Shown: piece after piece, positions 35,096 through 45,130 of the stretch | Layout: every line of letters starts with the position of its first letter | Numbering within the stretch: the first letter of the stretch is position 1 | Assembly (NCBI GenBank): GCA_017308375.1 | Contig: JAFKEW010000045.1 | Span: 30,327 to 94,326 of the forward strand | DNA length: 64,000 nucleotides | Source: Alphaproteobacteria bacterium | GTDB taxonomy: Bacteria; Pseudomonadota; Alphaproteobacteria; Micropepsales; Micropepsaceae | Direction: 5' to 3' | The notes under the pieces: model-generated | Database searches by the model: none | Told to the model about the DNA's origin: nothing | What the model saw: the letters and a program-made list of their open reading frames with translations, nothing else | Translations under genes and position numbers: made by a program

Positions 35096-36640
35096 ATGGC
35101 ACAAATCCGCAGCGGCGAACGCGTTTGCACCACCGAAGACATCATGGCGCGTGCGGCGCGCGCGGCGAGCGGATTTGAGGCCATGGGCATCGGCCATGGC
35201 GATACGGTTGCGCTTTACCTGCGCAACGATTTCCCGTTTCTGGAGGGGAGCTTTGCCGCCGGTCTGGTGGGCGCCTATCCCGTTCCGGTCAACTGGCATT
35301 ACACCGAAGACGAAGCGCGCTATCTGTTCGAGAATTCCGGCGCCAAACTGATCGTCATCCACGCCGACCTTCTGCCGCCGGTGGCGAATGCGCTGCCAAA
35401 AGGCACGCCGGTTCTGGTGGTGGAGACACCACCGGAAATCCGCGCCGCCTACGGCATTTCGGAAGATCGCGCCCGCGTGCCGAAAGGCATGCGCGCGTGG
35501 TATTCCTGGCTTGAGGATTTTCCGCCGAAACAGGCAGGCACGCAGGACGGGCCGGGAACGATCATCTACACCTCAGGCACCACGGGACGGCCAAAGGGCG
35601 TGCGGCGCAAGCCCCCCACGCCGGAGGAGGCCGCCGCCAGCAGCGCCATTATGAGCCGCGGCTTCGGCTTCACCGAATGGCTGGACAGGCCGGAGCAGAT
35701 CGTCTCCGCGATCGTGGGGCCGATGTATCACTCCGCCCCCAATGCCTATGGCCTGTCATCGACGCGGCTGGGCGCCAACGTCATTCTGCAGCCGCGCTTC
35801 GACGCCGAAGAATTGCTGCAATTGATCGAAAAGCACCGCGTCACCCATATCCACATGGTGCCGATTATGTTCAACCGGCTTTTGAAGCTGCCGGATGCGG
35901 TGAAGACGAAATACGATCTGTCATCACTGAAATTCATCATCCACGCGGCGGCGCCGGTATCGCCGCCGATCAAGCGTGCAATGATCGAATGGTGGGGGCC
36001 GGTCATCAACGAATATTACGGCTCAACCGAAGTGGGCATCGTGGTGTTCTGTGATGCTGAGCAATGGCTGGCCCACCCCGGCACGGTTGGCAAACCACTG
36101 CCCGAATCCGATGTGCGCGTGGTGGATGCGAGCGGCAACACACTGGCCCCGCGCGAGATCGGCGAAGTTCTTGCCCGCACGCGCACGATCGCCGATTTCA
36201 CCTATCACAAGGACGATCAGAAGCGCCGCGACAGCGAAAAAGCAGGCCTGATCGCGCCGGGCGATGTGGGCTATTTCGACGAGGATGGATTCCTTTATCT
36301 GTGCGACCGGGCCAAGGACATGGTGATTTCCGGCGGCGTGAACATCTACCCCGCCGAGATCGAGGCCGAACTGCACAAGATGCCCGGCGTGGCCGATTGC
36401 GCCGTGTTCGGCATTCCTGACGAGGAATTCGGCGAAGGGCTGTGCGCGGTGATTCAGAAGCAGCCTGGCGTGGAATTGCGCGCGGACAATGTGAAAGCCT
36501 ATCTGCGGTCGCATGTGGCGGGATTCAAGGTGCCGAAGAAAATCGAATTCATGGCCGAACTGCCGCGTGAGGATTCCGGCAAGATATTCAAACGCAAGCT
36601 GCGCGAACCCTATTGGGAAGGACTGGAACGGCGCATCTAG
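35096..36640 (+). CDS. Acyl-CoA ligase (AMP-dependent synthetase)
   Basis: A 514-residue ligase of the same superfamily, with IIYTSGTTGRPKGVRRKPPTPEE, NEYYGSTEVGIV, DVGYFDEDGFLYLCDRAKDMVISGGVNIYPAEIE and the terminal Lys in REDSGKIFKRKLREP. The Arg/Lys/Pro-rich text after the P-loop motif is typical of a subgroup often annotated as long-chain or bile-acid-like CoA ligases (recalled). It starts 26 bases after the first ligase with AGAGAGGAAACC upstream. Two consecutive ligases suggest either two acids from one pathway or successive activation of one degradation intermediate. Confidence 0.92.
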   Translation: MAQIRSGERVCTTEDIMARAARAASGFEAMGIGHGDTVALYLRNDFPFLEGSFAAGLVGAYPVPVNWHYTEDEARYLFENSGAKLIVIHADLLPPVANALPKGTPVLVVETPPEIRAAYGISEDRARVPKGMRAWYSWLEDFPPKQAGTQDGPGTIIYTSGTTGRPKGVRRKPPTPEEAAASSAIMSRGFGFTEWLDRPEQIVSAIVGPMYHSAPNAYGLSSTRLGANVILQPRFDAEELLQLIEKHRVTHIHMVPIMFNRLLKLPDAVKTKYDLSSLKFIIHAAAPVSPPIKRAMIEWWGPVINEYYGSTEVGIVVFCDAEQWLAHPGTVGKPLPESDVRVVDASGNTLAPREIGEVLARTRTIADFTYHKDDQKRRDSEKAGLIAPGDVGYFDEDGFLYLCDRAKDMVISGGVNIYPAEIEAELHKMPGVADCAVFGIPDEEFGEGLCAVIQKQPGVELRADNVKAYLRSHVAGFKVPKKIEFMAELPREDSGKIFKRKLREPYWEGLERRI

Positions 36641-36675
36641 GTTTATGCTAGAATACGCGCAAACGGGAGGCGCCG

Positions 36676-37548
36676 ATGGTTGCGGTCCACACACGCGAAA
36701 GACTGACGGTGACACAGGCCGGCGGTTCGGCAGGCGCCTATGTCACCGGTCTCGACCTTTCCCGAACGCTGGACGCGGCAGAGGTGATGGGCTTGCGCGC
36801 CGCACTTCTTTCCCACCTTGTTGTCGCCCTGCCCGATCAGACCATGACGCTGGACGATCTGGAACGGCTGACCGATCAGCTTGGCGGGCGCGATATGACG
36901 CCATTCGTAAAGCCGCTGGATGGCAGGCCCTTTGTCATCCGCATTCTGAAAGAGCCGCATGAGCGGTTGAACTTCGCCAATGCGTGGCACACCGATCTTT
37001 CCTACCTAAAAGCACCGCCGAGTTTCACCCTGCTCTATTGCCTGGAGGCCCCGCCCTATGGCGGCGACACGATCTGGGCCAACCAGTACATGGCGTATGA
37101 AACGCTATCGCCGGGTTTGCGCGATACGCTGCTGCAGACCGATCTGATTCATTCCGCAGGTTCGGCCTACGGCACCGGTGGTTATCTGGACAGCGTGAAG
37201 GGAAAAATGTCCACGGTGGTTGAACCGTCGAAAGACGCCTATCGCGAAGAGACGCACCCCGCCGTGATTGCGCATGCCGAAACCGGGCGGGCCGCACTTT
37301 ATGCCAACCCGGTCTATACCAGCCGGGTGGCGGGCTGGAGCCAGGCGGAATCGAACGGATTGCTGCAGCATCTCTATCGCCATGCAGTGAACGAGAATTT
37401 CACCTGGCGGCTTTCGTGGCGCAAAGGCACGCTGGCGATCTGGGACAATCGCTGCACACAGCATTTCGCGATGAACGACTATCAGGGCTTCCGCCGCGAG
37501 ATGGTACGCACCAGCGTCAAAGGCAGCGAACCGCAACGCGCCGCCTGA
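36676..37548 (+). CDS. TauD/TfdA-family Fe(II)/2-oxoglutarate dioxygenase
   Basis: A 290-residue member of the TauD family, which hydroxylates or cleaves its substrate using Fe(II), O2 and 2-oxoglutarate. The metal triad is His105 and Asp107 (WHTDLSY) and His263 (CTQHFAMND); Arg278 is the likely 2-oxoglutarate anchor. Family members act on taurine, phenoxyacids, alkyl sulfates and other small acids. GGGAGG lies five bases before the ATG. Being third in the ligase operon, it may oxidise a side chain or ether-like group before activation, but the substrate is unknown. Confidence 0.92.
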   Translation: MVAVHTRERLTVTQAGGSAGAYVTGLDLSRTLDAAEVMGLRAALLSHLVVALPDQTMTLDDLERLTDQLGGRDMTPFVKPLDGRPFVIRILKEPHERLNFANAWHTDLSYLKAPPSFTLLYCLEAPPYGGDTIWANQYMAYETLSPGLRDTLLQTDLIHSAGSAYGTGGYLDSVKGKMSTVVEPSKDAYREETHPAVIAHAETGRAALYANPVYTSRVAGWSQAESNGLLQHLYRHAVNENFTWRLSWRKGTLAIWDNRCTQHFAMNDYQGFRREMVRTSVKGSEPQRAA

Positions 37549-37560
37549 TATCGGCGCGAG

Positions 37561-40500
37561 TCAGTAATCCCACTTCCAGTCGACACCCAGCTTGTTGTTG
37601 GAGCCGGTGCCGGCCTGCGCCTTGCCCGAGAGGTGTTTGTTGAGCTTGATCTCAACTTCGACGGCGCTGGAGCCCGCCCCCATGCCCTGCACCGCGCCGA
37701 CATAGATATTATCGCCGATATATTTGCCCGCCGCGACCGATGTGCCGCTGAGCCCGCTGGCGCCCGGCGCGGTATCCACGCGCAGCACATCGAGGCCGGC
37801 GACACTGCGCGCCATGCCCATCAGCCCGCCGCCGGACGAACCGCCCATGAAATCGAGCTGGCCGGACATTTGCGCAAGCTGCAGCGCCTCGAACGCGGAA
37901 AGATGGGGCGAGGATTTGCCGAAGAACAGGCGGGAGAGGATTTCGTCGCGCGGCAGCGATGGGGTGGAGGACCAGGTTAATTCAGGCTTGGCGGCGGGAC
38001 CTTCCGCATTCACCTTCACGGTCAGATCATCCGAGGCGTATTCGGCCGCCAGATCGACAGTGGCACCACCATTCACTTCCTTGTCGAGCACAACGGAGCC
38101 TGACTTCAGCACAAAAGTTTTGCCGATCAGTTCGGCGGTGCCGCGCACAACGGTGAGTTTGCCCGATGGTTTTGGCGCACCAAGCGAGCCGGTGATGTGG
38201 AAATCGCCCTGCCATTCGGAATCGAGCCCGCGGCCCGCGACATAAACCCGGTTGGGCATGTTCACCGTGATGTCGAGCGCGATCGTGTTCAACATCGACG
38301 GCTTCGCCGGTTCGGGCGGCGTGACCTGTTTGCCGTTGATCTCGACCACCTCGATAAACGGAATGCTGGGCGGTATCAGGCCAGTGATGTCGGCCCGCAC
38401 TTCATTTACGCGGATGGTGCCGGAGACCTTCGATTCCCCCTGCGGCGGCAGGGCAAGCGTGATGGTGCCACTGGCGCGCGCCTTCAGTGCGTCTTCCCGC
38501 AAGAGGCGCGCATTGTTGAGCACCAGTTTGCCTTCGCCGGTGATGGGTTTTTCGGTTTCCGTGCCCTTGCCGAAGCGCAGATTGCCATCCAGCACCACGG
38601 TGCCGTCATCGCCATCGCTGGCGGTGAGCTTGATGGCGGCCTGATCGGTGCCGCGGGCGGTGAAGGCGGCGTTCAGCTTTGTGAGCCGGGTGCCGTATTC
38701 CAGGTTTTCGTAGACGCCATCCTTGACCGTGACGCTGCCGGAAATGGCAGGCTGTGCAATATCGCCGCCGACATCGACCTGTGCATCGATCGCGCCGGAA
38801 AGCCGGTGTTCGGCAACCGGCAGGACCGCCATCAGATTTTCGGCCGGTGCCCGCAGCCGGGCGCGAAACGATACCGGCCCGCTTTTCGCCAGCATGGGCA
38901 TATAGCTGCCGGGTGTGCGCACCACCGGCAGATTGCCATCAAAGGTGGCGGGTTCACTGCCGATACCGCTGATCTTTCCGTTCAACGCGAGTGTTTGGCC
39001 GTTCCAGCTTCCATCGGCGGCGATGTCGGCCTTGTTCGCGTCCTTCTTGTAACCGGCGAAGACAAGATCATTGGCACCGAAATGAAAGCGCCCCTGACTC
39101 TCAGTTTTCGAGACCGCGACATCGGCATCGAAACTGATGGTACCGCCCGCCTTGCCCAGACCGAGAAGGGCCGCAACGGGGGCCGCCGGCAGGGATTGCA
39201 GGCGCACATTCGCGGTGAGATTTTCACCGCCGCCATTCGCCGCCAGAACGAGCGAGCCCTTGCCGAGTGCGAGGTGGGTTTCATCAAGCGTGAAAGCGCC
39301 ATCCGCCATGCGCAATGTCGCCGGTGCCGTGAGCGCAAAATCCTGCCCGGCCCAAATTCCCGTTGTGCGCGAAAGCGTAACCGCCATCTCCTTCTCAAGG
39401 CGCAATTGCGCCGCGGCGGAGACATGGTTCGCCCCATCCGCAAGATCGGCCGTGATGGCATAGGGGCCGGAAAGGGCCGGGGCATCGGCCTTTGCCACAA
39501 GCTTCGCCTGTTTCAGGCCGGGGGCGGCGACATCGTGCAGATCGGCGGCCAGATGAACGGCCTTGCCAGTGGCGGTGAACTGAACGCGGCCACGGCCCGC
39601 GAGCGTGGTGTTGGCGAAATAGCCCGCCGGTGCCAGCACATCGCCTTCCAGCGCCAGGTTGGCAGTGAGCACGCCGTTGCGCGAGGCGGCCTCCCCCTTC
39701 AGCGTGGCGGGACCCAATGCACCATTCTCCACCACCGCCTTCCAGCCATTGGCATCCGACTGCGCATTGAGCGCGAGCGTGATGGCACCGATTCCGGTTT
39801 TCGCGGCGAGCGAACCCTTGCCCGCGAAAGTGCCATTGCGGCCCTGCCCGTTCAGCGTGAATTTCAGATCGTTGACCGGCTTCTGATTGATGACGAGCGC
39901 GGGCGCGGTAAGACTAGCGGCCAGTTTCGGTGCCTTCAGACTTCCCGCGAGCGTGGCGCGAGCCTGAAAACGGCCCTGAAGCGGAATGCCAGCCATTTTC
40001 GACAATGGCGCGATGTCGCCCCGCGAGGTGACGAATCTGCCGGACAGCGCACCATTCTTGCCGAGTGCGAATGCCCCCTTCGCCGCGACCGTTGCCGTAT
40101 CAATGACAAGATCGCTGAGGCGATAGGCGCCATCCTTCCCCGCCAGATGGGCCGAGAGTTTCGGCCGCGGCCCCAAAGCGGGTTGAGTAACACCGGTACC
40201 ATTGACGACGAGATCGGCAATCACATCGCCGTTGGCGGCAAGCTGTGCGACATTGGCGTTCAGAAGCAAACTGCCCCCTTTCGCACCGGCGCCACCGAGA
40301 TTGGCGATGGCCAGTTTGACCACGCCGCGGCCGGGGGCCGAACGGGCGAGTTGAAAGCCCGCGTTCAGCTTGGCATTGCCGTTCTCAGCCGTGAGCGTGA
40401 GGGTTTGCGTGCCCTGCGCCAGATTGAGCGTCGCCGAAAGATCGAACGCCGCGTTACCGGACAGCCATGGCGCCAGCGATGACGGCCCCCGAACACCGCG

Positions 40501-41697
40501 AAGCTGACCGCGCATATGGGCAAGTGCGGCCCGGCCCTTGCCATCATATTCCGCATGCGCGCGCGCGGTAAGCGCGGCAAAGCCATTCGCCTGATAGCGG
40601 GTGGCGCCGGTGCCGATTTCCAGATCCAAGCGCGGACGGGCCGTGGTGCCGGAGAGCGCGGCCGTCAGCCTTAGCGATTCAATCTCGGCCCCTTCGAGTG
40701 TGAGTGTGGGCGGCGCGGTGAATTCGAGGTTGCCGCGCAGGCGGTCCGCGTTCTGTTCGCCCGCGAAACGCAAGGCGTAGCCGCCCCAGTCGAGCGTACC
40801 GTCGCGCAAGGCGATGCCGGTTTTGAGCGGCGTGACGATGAGACCAAGAGTGCCAAGCTCCGTCGGGGCCCACTCCGGCAATAGACCTGGCGCAACAGCA
40901 TAATTGCCGCGCACACGGGTGGCGCCACCGGCATCGGCCAGAAATGCGAGTTGGGCATGGCCGACATTTTCGGCCGCAAAATCCAGCCGCCCGCGGAAAG
41001 CCGACAGCGGCCCCTGACCATTGAGGCTGAAGCGGGTTTCACCTGCATTGGCGATGCCCGCGAACAGCGCGATCAGCGCACCATCGTCGCTGGCCTTCGC
41101 GTCCACACTCAGGAAACGCCCGGCCTTGCTGTAGTGCGATTTGAGACTGAGTGCGCCAGACCCGGTACAGCGCCCCGCACGCAGATCGGCCGCAAAGCCG
41201 GTGGGGCCGATCCTGGCCATGCCCGCCGCATCGAGACAGGCCGAACGCGGATCGTGCGGAAACAGCACCAGATGTCTGATCGCGAGATCATCGACACGAA
41301 TATCGAAGCTCGGAAGGGTATCCGCATTCGCGCTGGATCTGGATTCGGATTGCGGCAGGCGCAGCAGGCTTGCCCCCTGAAGCACCACCCGCGCGATCGA
41401 AACATCGCCCTTGAGCAGCCGCGAGGGATGCCAGGCAAATTCCAGCCTTTGCGCGGTCAGGAACGGGCCATCCTCGTCCGCCAGGACGGCATCGCGGCAG
41501 GAGAAGGTGCCAAACAGGCGGCCCGATCGCACCTGGCACGACAGGTCGTAACCCGATATTTGAGCCGCCGCCCACAGAAGCGGACGGTCGAGAAGGCCGG
41601 ACAGCACCGCCCCCAGCAGCAGTACGAAGCCCAATATCACCGCGGCAAGTGCCAGCGGCAGTCTCCTCCATCGTCCGTCTTCGCGCCGCCAGAGCAT
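37561..41697 (-). CDS. tamB: TamB, translocation and assembly module inner-membrane subunit
   Basis: A 1378-residue protein with an N-terminal signal anchor (LALAAVILGFVLLLGAVLSGLL) and a very long periplasmic region of repeating beta-strand character (AsmA/TamB type), ending in the conserved DUF490 domain with GTAELIGKTFVLKSGSVVLD, PSLPRDEILSRLFFGKS, VEIKLNKHLSGKAQ and a final VDWKWDY. TamB bridges the periplasm to TamA and takes part in outer-membrane protein insertion and lipid transport. Its ATG overlaps the tamA stop by one base (TGATG), so the pair is translationally coupled. Confidence 0.94.
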   Translation of the reverse strand: MLWRREDGRWRRLPLALAAVILGFVLLLGAVLSGLLDRPLLWAAAQISGYDLSCQVRSGRLFGTFSCRDAVLADEDGPFLTAQRLEFAWHPSRLLKGDVSIARVVLQGASLLRLPQSESRSSANADTLPSFDIRVDDLAIRHLVLFPHDPRSACLDAAGMARIGPTGFAADLRAGRCTGSGALSLKSHYSKAGRFLSVDAKASDDGALIALFAGIANAGETRFSLNGQGPLSAFRGRLDFAAENVGHAQLAFLADAGGATRVRGNYAVAPGLLPEWAPTELGTLGLIVTPLKTGIALRDGTLDWGGYALRFAGEQNADRLRGNLEFTAPPTLTLEGAEIESLRLTAALSGTTARPRLDLEIGTGATRYQANGFAALTARAHAEYDGKGRAALAHMRGQLRGVRGPSSLAPWLSGNAAFDLSATLNLAQGTQTLTLTAENGNAKLNAGFQLARSAPGRGVVKLAIANLGGAGAKGGSLLLNANVAQLAANGDVIADLVVNGTGVTQPALGPRPKLSAHLAGKDGAYRLSDLVIDTATVAAKGAFALGKNGALSGRFVTSRGDIAPLSKMAGIPLQGRFQARATLAGSLKAPKLAASLTAPALVINQKPVNDLKFTLNGQGRNGTFAGKGSLAAKTGIGAITLALNAQSDANGWKAVVENGALGPATLKGEAASRNGVLTANLALEGDVLAPAGYFANTTLAGRGRVQFTATGKAVHLAADLHDVAAPGLKQAKLVAKADAPALSGPYAITADLADGANHVSAAAQLRLEKEMAVTLSRTTGIWAGQDFALTAPATLRMADGAFTLDETHLALGKGSLVLAANGGGENLTANVRLQSLPAAPVAALLGLGKAGGTISFDADVAVSKTESQGRFHFGANDLVFAGYKKDANKADIAADGSWNGQTLALNGKISGIGSEPATFDGNLPVVRTPGSYMPMLAKSGPVSFRARLRAPAENLMAVLPVAEHRLSGAIDAQVDVGGDIAQPAISGSVTVKDGVYENLEYGTRLTKLNAAFTARGTDQAAIKLTASDGDDGTVVLDGNLRFGKGTETEKPITGEGKLVLNNARLLREDALKARASGTITLALPPQGESKVSGTIRVNEVRADITGLIPPSIPFIEVVEINGKQVTPPEPAKPSMLNTIALDITVNMPNRVYVAGRGLDSEWQGDFHITGSLGAPKPSGKLTVVRGTAELIGKTFVLKSGSVVLDKEVNGGATVDLAAEYASDDLTVKVNAEGPAAKPELTWSSTPSLPRDEILSRLFFGKSSPHLSAFEALQLAQMSGQLDFMGGSSGGGLMGMARSVAGLDVLRVDTAPGASGLSGTSVAAGKYIGDNIYVGAVQGMGAGSSAVEVEIKLNKHLSGKAQAGTGSNNKLGVDWKWDY

Positions 41698-43553
41698 CAG
41701 AACGCCTGTCCCAGACTGACATAGATTTTTATCACCGGGCTGCCGGAGCCGCCGCGATTGACGGGCACACCCACGTCGAGCCGGATCGGACCGAGGGCGG
41801 TGTAATAGCGCACGCCCAGACCGGCGCCGATACGCGGAGTTTCCGCATCGGCAAACACCGGGCTGCGCGACACGGTTCCCGCATCCACGAAGGCAACGGC
41901 CCCGAAACTTTCTGTTATCCGATAGCGCAGTTCAAGGCTGGTTTCCGCCAGCGCGCGGCCGCCAAGTGCGGTGCCCAACGCGTCATGCGGGCCGATGGCC
42001 TGATAATCATAACCGCGCACAGAACCGCCGCCGCCGGAATAGAACCGCATATCGGCGGGAACCGCATCATAACCTGCCAGCAGAATGGTACCGAGCTTGG
42101 CGCGCCCGGCCACAATGAAGCGTCGCCGCCGGTCCAGCGCGCGATAGGCGGACCCTTCACTCTGCAGGATCAGGAAGGAAACCAGACCAGCGCTGTTGCC
42201 GAACACCGGCTCCACGTGAAAATTCAGCCGCTCTCCACGGGTGGGGTCGAAAATGGAGTTGGTGGAATCGAAACTCGCATTGGCGGGGAGGGAAAGCAGC
42301 ATGCTGAACGGTGCGGTGGTGCCCTGGCTGATCTGGGCGGCCTGAAACGCAGCACCGATGTCGCCCTTCCACTTGCCGCCAAGCGGGGTCGTGAGTTTGG
42401 CGAGCACGATCGCGCCCGTCTTGCGATAGGCATCGGTATTCTCGTTCAGGGCCTGGGCACTGAATGTCAGCATCTGGCCGGTGCGCGGGGAATGCGGCAG
42501 CGTCAGCGAAGCGGTCAGCGATTTTTCGATCGTTGCGAGCGCGAGATCGAAACGCAGGGTTTCAGCCTCGCCCCACCAGTTGCGATGCTCCCAGAAGACG
42601 GAGGCGCCGGGCCCCTCATCGGTGGCGTAAGTGACACCGCCGCCAAAGGAACGCGGCGCGCGCTCCTTCACATTGACGAGGATCGGCGCGAGGCCCGAAG
42701 CGGTTTCATGGGCCGTATCGGGCGCCACGCTCAATTGATCGAACAGATTGAGGCCCGACAGCCGCTGGCGATAATCATTGAGCTTGCGCACATCATATTC
42801 CGCACCCGTCTGCCACGGCACGATGCGGGCGAGAAACTCGGGTTTGGTGCGCGTGGTCCCGCTGACCCTGACCGCACCGAAGCGCGCAGGCGGACCGGGA
42901 TCGACCTTCCAGGTGAGCCGCATGGTATGGCTTTTGTGATCGACGATGGCGGTGCGCTTCTCGACTTTCGCATCGGGGCGCCCGTTTTCCAGCAGGCGCT
43001 GCACCAGCTTTGCTTCGGCATCCAGAATGTCGGCGGACCGCGCGGGCTGATTTTTGCGAATGCCGATGCGGCGGCAATCCTTCGGCGCCTTCTCCGGTGC
43101 GGATCGCGTATAGACGATTTCACAAACTGCGATGGGATAGCGCGGGCCAAGCGTGATGTTGACGCGGACGGCGGCCGGATCACTCTCATCGTCAATGACG
43201 ATATCCACCGTGCTGTCGTAATAACCTTCCGAACGTAAGACGGCGGTAAAGGCTGTCTGATCGGCATCGGCACGCTGGCGCAAGCCGGCAAACCCCGCGG
43301 GCGGCTTATCCCTGCCGGAGAGAAGACGCGAAACCGCCTGGATGCTGGTTTCCAGCGTGCCATCGACCCCTTTGATCTCCACCTTGTAGGAGAGCCCGGT
43401 TGCACCGATGGCCGCCGGAACAGCGAACGGCAAAATCAGCGCGGCGCAGAGGACAACAAATATGAAAGTACCGGCAAACGGGTTCCGCCGATCGGAGATG
43501 CGCGTATTCAGCCGCAACGTATTCAGCCGCAACGTCTTCATCCGCAGCTTCAT
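41697..43553 (-). CDS. tamA: TamA, Omp85-family outer-membrane protein
   Basis: An Omp85 protein of 618 residues from the ATG at 43553 (or 642 from a TTG at 43625). After the signal sequence (FIFVVLCAALILPFAVPAAIGA) come POTRA domains (about 50-260; EGYYDSTVDIVIDDES is one strand-helix unit) and a 16-strand barrel with VRGYDYQAIGP, the L6-loop VRGY/F motif, and a C-terminal KIYVSLGQAF. It works with TamB. The true start is uncertain: there is an unusually long charged region before the hydrophobic core, containing tandem TLRLN residues coded by a 15-nt repeat, and no clear ribosome-binding site for any candidate. Confidence 0.9.
   Translation of the reverse strand: MKLRMKTLRLNTLRLNTRISDRRNPFAGTFIFVVLCAALILPFAVPAAIGATGLSYKVEIKGVDGTLETSIQAVSRLLSGRDKPPAGFAGLRQRADADQTAFTAVLRSEGYYDSTVDIVIDDESDPAAVRVNITLGPRYPIAVCEIVYTRSAPEKAPKDCRRIGIRKNQPARSADILDAEAKLVQRLLENGRPDAKVEKRTAIVDHKSHTMRLTWKVDPGPPARFGAVRVSGTTRTKPEFLARIVPWQTGAEYDVRKLNDYRQRLSGLNLFDQLSVAPDTAHETASGLAPILVNVKERAPRSFGGGVTYATDEGPGASVFWEHRNWWGEAETLRFDLALATIEKSLTASLTLPHSPRTGQMLTFSAQALNENTDAYRKTGAIVLAKLTTPLGGKWKGDIGAAFQAAQISQGTTAPFSMLLSLPANASFDSTNSIFDPTRGERLNFHVEPVFGNSAGLVSFLILQSEGSAYRALDRRRRFIVAGRAKLGTILLAGYDAVPADMRFYSGGGGSVRGYDYQAIGPHDALGTALGGRALAETSLELRYRITESFGAVAFVDAGTVSRSPVFADAETPRIGAGLGVRYYTALGPIRLDVGVPVNRGGSGSPVIKIYVSLGQAF
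43503..43547. repeat. 15-nt tandem repeat in the 5' end of tamA
   Basis: Units at 43503-43517 and 43518-43532 are identical (CGTATTCAGCCGCAA) and a third at 43533-43547 differs at three positions. On the coding strand they give repeated pentapeptides of the type TLRLN just before the TamA signal sequence. It is the third 15-nt tandem array in the window. Confidence 0.85.
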
Positions 43554-43850
43554 CCGCGGTGGGCGCAGAAAACGGGAAAGAACACCACGAAGATGTGGCG
43601 GCACGGAAATCCGGTTCAGATCCAAAGGGCGGGCTCAACGACCATGGGGCGGACAGGGGGCAAGATGAACAACTCCTGACAGGGCGTGTTGACGCGGCCC
43701 CAAAAGATTGCGGGCCGGAAAAGCGATGGCAATTGCAGGCAAAGCGTGGAGATGCTGGCCCATGGTTCCGAATGGGCTATAGTCCGCCGCCCTAACCCTG
43801 CCATATTCGTCACACCAAGAATTGGTTTTCCTCAGGAACAGTACATCGCG

Positions 43851-45014
43851 ATGACAGGGTTCCATACCGGCTTGGCCGCACCGCACGCTGCGGGACAAAA
43901 CGACAAGGACAAACGGGACCGCCGGATCGACTTTTTCCGCGGGCTCGCCCTGATCTTCATTTTTGTCGATCATCTGCCCAACAACAAGCTTTCCTTTGCG
44001 ACGATGCAGGCTTTCGCCTTCGCCGATGCGGCCGAGGTGTTCTTCTTTCTTTCGGGCTTCGTTGCCGCGCTCGTCTATGGCAGCACGCTGATGCAGGATG
44101 GCTTCATCGCCGCCGCCAGACGCATCTATCGCCGGGCCTGGGTGCTTTATGCGGCGCAACTGATCCTGCTGTTGCTCATGGCCCTGGTGGTGGCGGCCGG
44201 TACGCTCGAAACCGGCGTGCGCTATCACGATGTTTTCCGTATCGGCGCATTGTTCCAGCACCCGGCCATTGCGGGCCTGCATGCGGCGACCTTGCGGTTC
44301 CAGCCGGCCTACATGGATATCCTGCCGGTTTATATCGTGTTCCTTGGCCTTTTCCCGATTGTGCTGGCCGCGCTTCAACGCAATGTCTGGCTGGCGCTGA
44401 TCCCTTCGGCAGCGCTTTACGCTGCTGTGCAGATCTGGGGCCCGAACCTGAGCGTCTATCCGGGCGGTGGCGGCTGGTTCTTCAATCCGCTGGCGTGGCA
44501 GTTTATTTTCGTGCTGGGCGCGAGTTTCGGGACAGCGCGGTATCTGGGCAAGAAGCCGTTGCCCAATTCGCGCATCGTGACGGGGCTGGCGCTTGGCGTC
44601 TGCGCCGCGATTGCCGCGGTCAAACTGGGACAGCTTCCGCTTCCCACCGAATGGGCCGCCAAAGACGGGCTCGACAAGACCGCCATGGCGCCGCTCAGGC
44701 TGGTGAGCTTTTTCGCCCTGCTGCTGGCGGTGCGCCAACTCGCGCCTGCAGGCGCCACGCTGAAACGGCTATGGCTGGGCCAGCAGTTGATTCGCTGCGG
44801 CCAGTTCTCGTTACAGATCTTCTGCCTCGGCACGGTGCTGGCCGTGATCGGTCATATGGTTCTGATGACGTTTGGCAACAGCGTCGCGGCACAGACCGCC
44901 GTTTCGCTGGCCGGGATCGCGGCCATGTTCGTCTTTGCAGCCATTCTGGAGCGCCGCAGGCAGGACGCATTCGCGATTCGGGCCGTCAAAGCCGCGCAAG
45001 GGGCCCGGAGTTGA
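43851..45014 (+). CDS. OpgC-like integral membrane protein
   Basis: A 387-residue protein with about ten hydrophobic helices. The start of the first helix, RRIDFFRGLALIFIFVDHLP, followed by ADAAEVFFFLSGFVAALVYG, matches the OpgC/acyltransferase_3-like family (OpgC succinylates osmoregulated periplasmic glucans in some bacteria). The His in VDHLP is the likely acyl-transfer residue. The ATG at 43851 (MTGFHTGL) is chosen; AGGAA lies twelve bases upstream. No glucan synthase genes (opgG/opgH) are in the window, so the acceptor is unknown. Confidence 0.82.
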   Translation: MTGFHTGLAAPHAAGQNDKDKRDRRIDFFRGLALIFIFVDHLPNNKLSFATMQAFAFADAAEVFFFLSGFVAALVYGSTLMQDGFIAAARRIYRRAWVLYAAQLILLLLMALVVAAGTLETGVRYHDVFRIGALFQHPAIAGLHAATLRFQPAYMDILPVYIVFLGLFPIVLAALQRNVWLALIPSAALYAAVQIWGPNLSVYPGGGGWFFNPLAWQFIFVLGASFGTARYLGKKPLPNSRIVTGLALGVCAAIAAVKLGQLPLPTEWAAKDGLDKTAMAPLRLVSFFALLLAVRQLAPAGATLKRLWLGQQLIRCGQFSLQIFCLGTVLAVIGHMVLMTFGNSVAAQTAVSLAGIAAMFVFAAILERRRQDAFAIRAVKAAQGARS

Positions 45015-45130
45015 GCCACAAAAGTACATAAAAGTGCGCTGGCAGAAGCATTTTCCGCTTTCCCCCTCTCCCGTCAGCCTTGAAATACAGTAGAATTGGG
45101 CACCTTTCCTGATTCTCAAGAGGGACAACG

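Noticed and set aside
20388..37548. A mobile genomic island
   Set aside because: No integrase, transposase, tRNA, attachment-site direct repeat or G+C break was seen at either end.
38197..40482. A 761-codon plus-strand frame opposite tamB
   Set aside because: TamB's C-terminal domain and tamA coupling support the minus strand; the plus frame has no motif.
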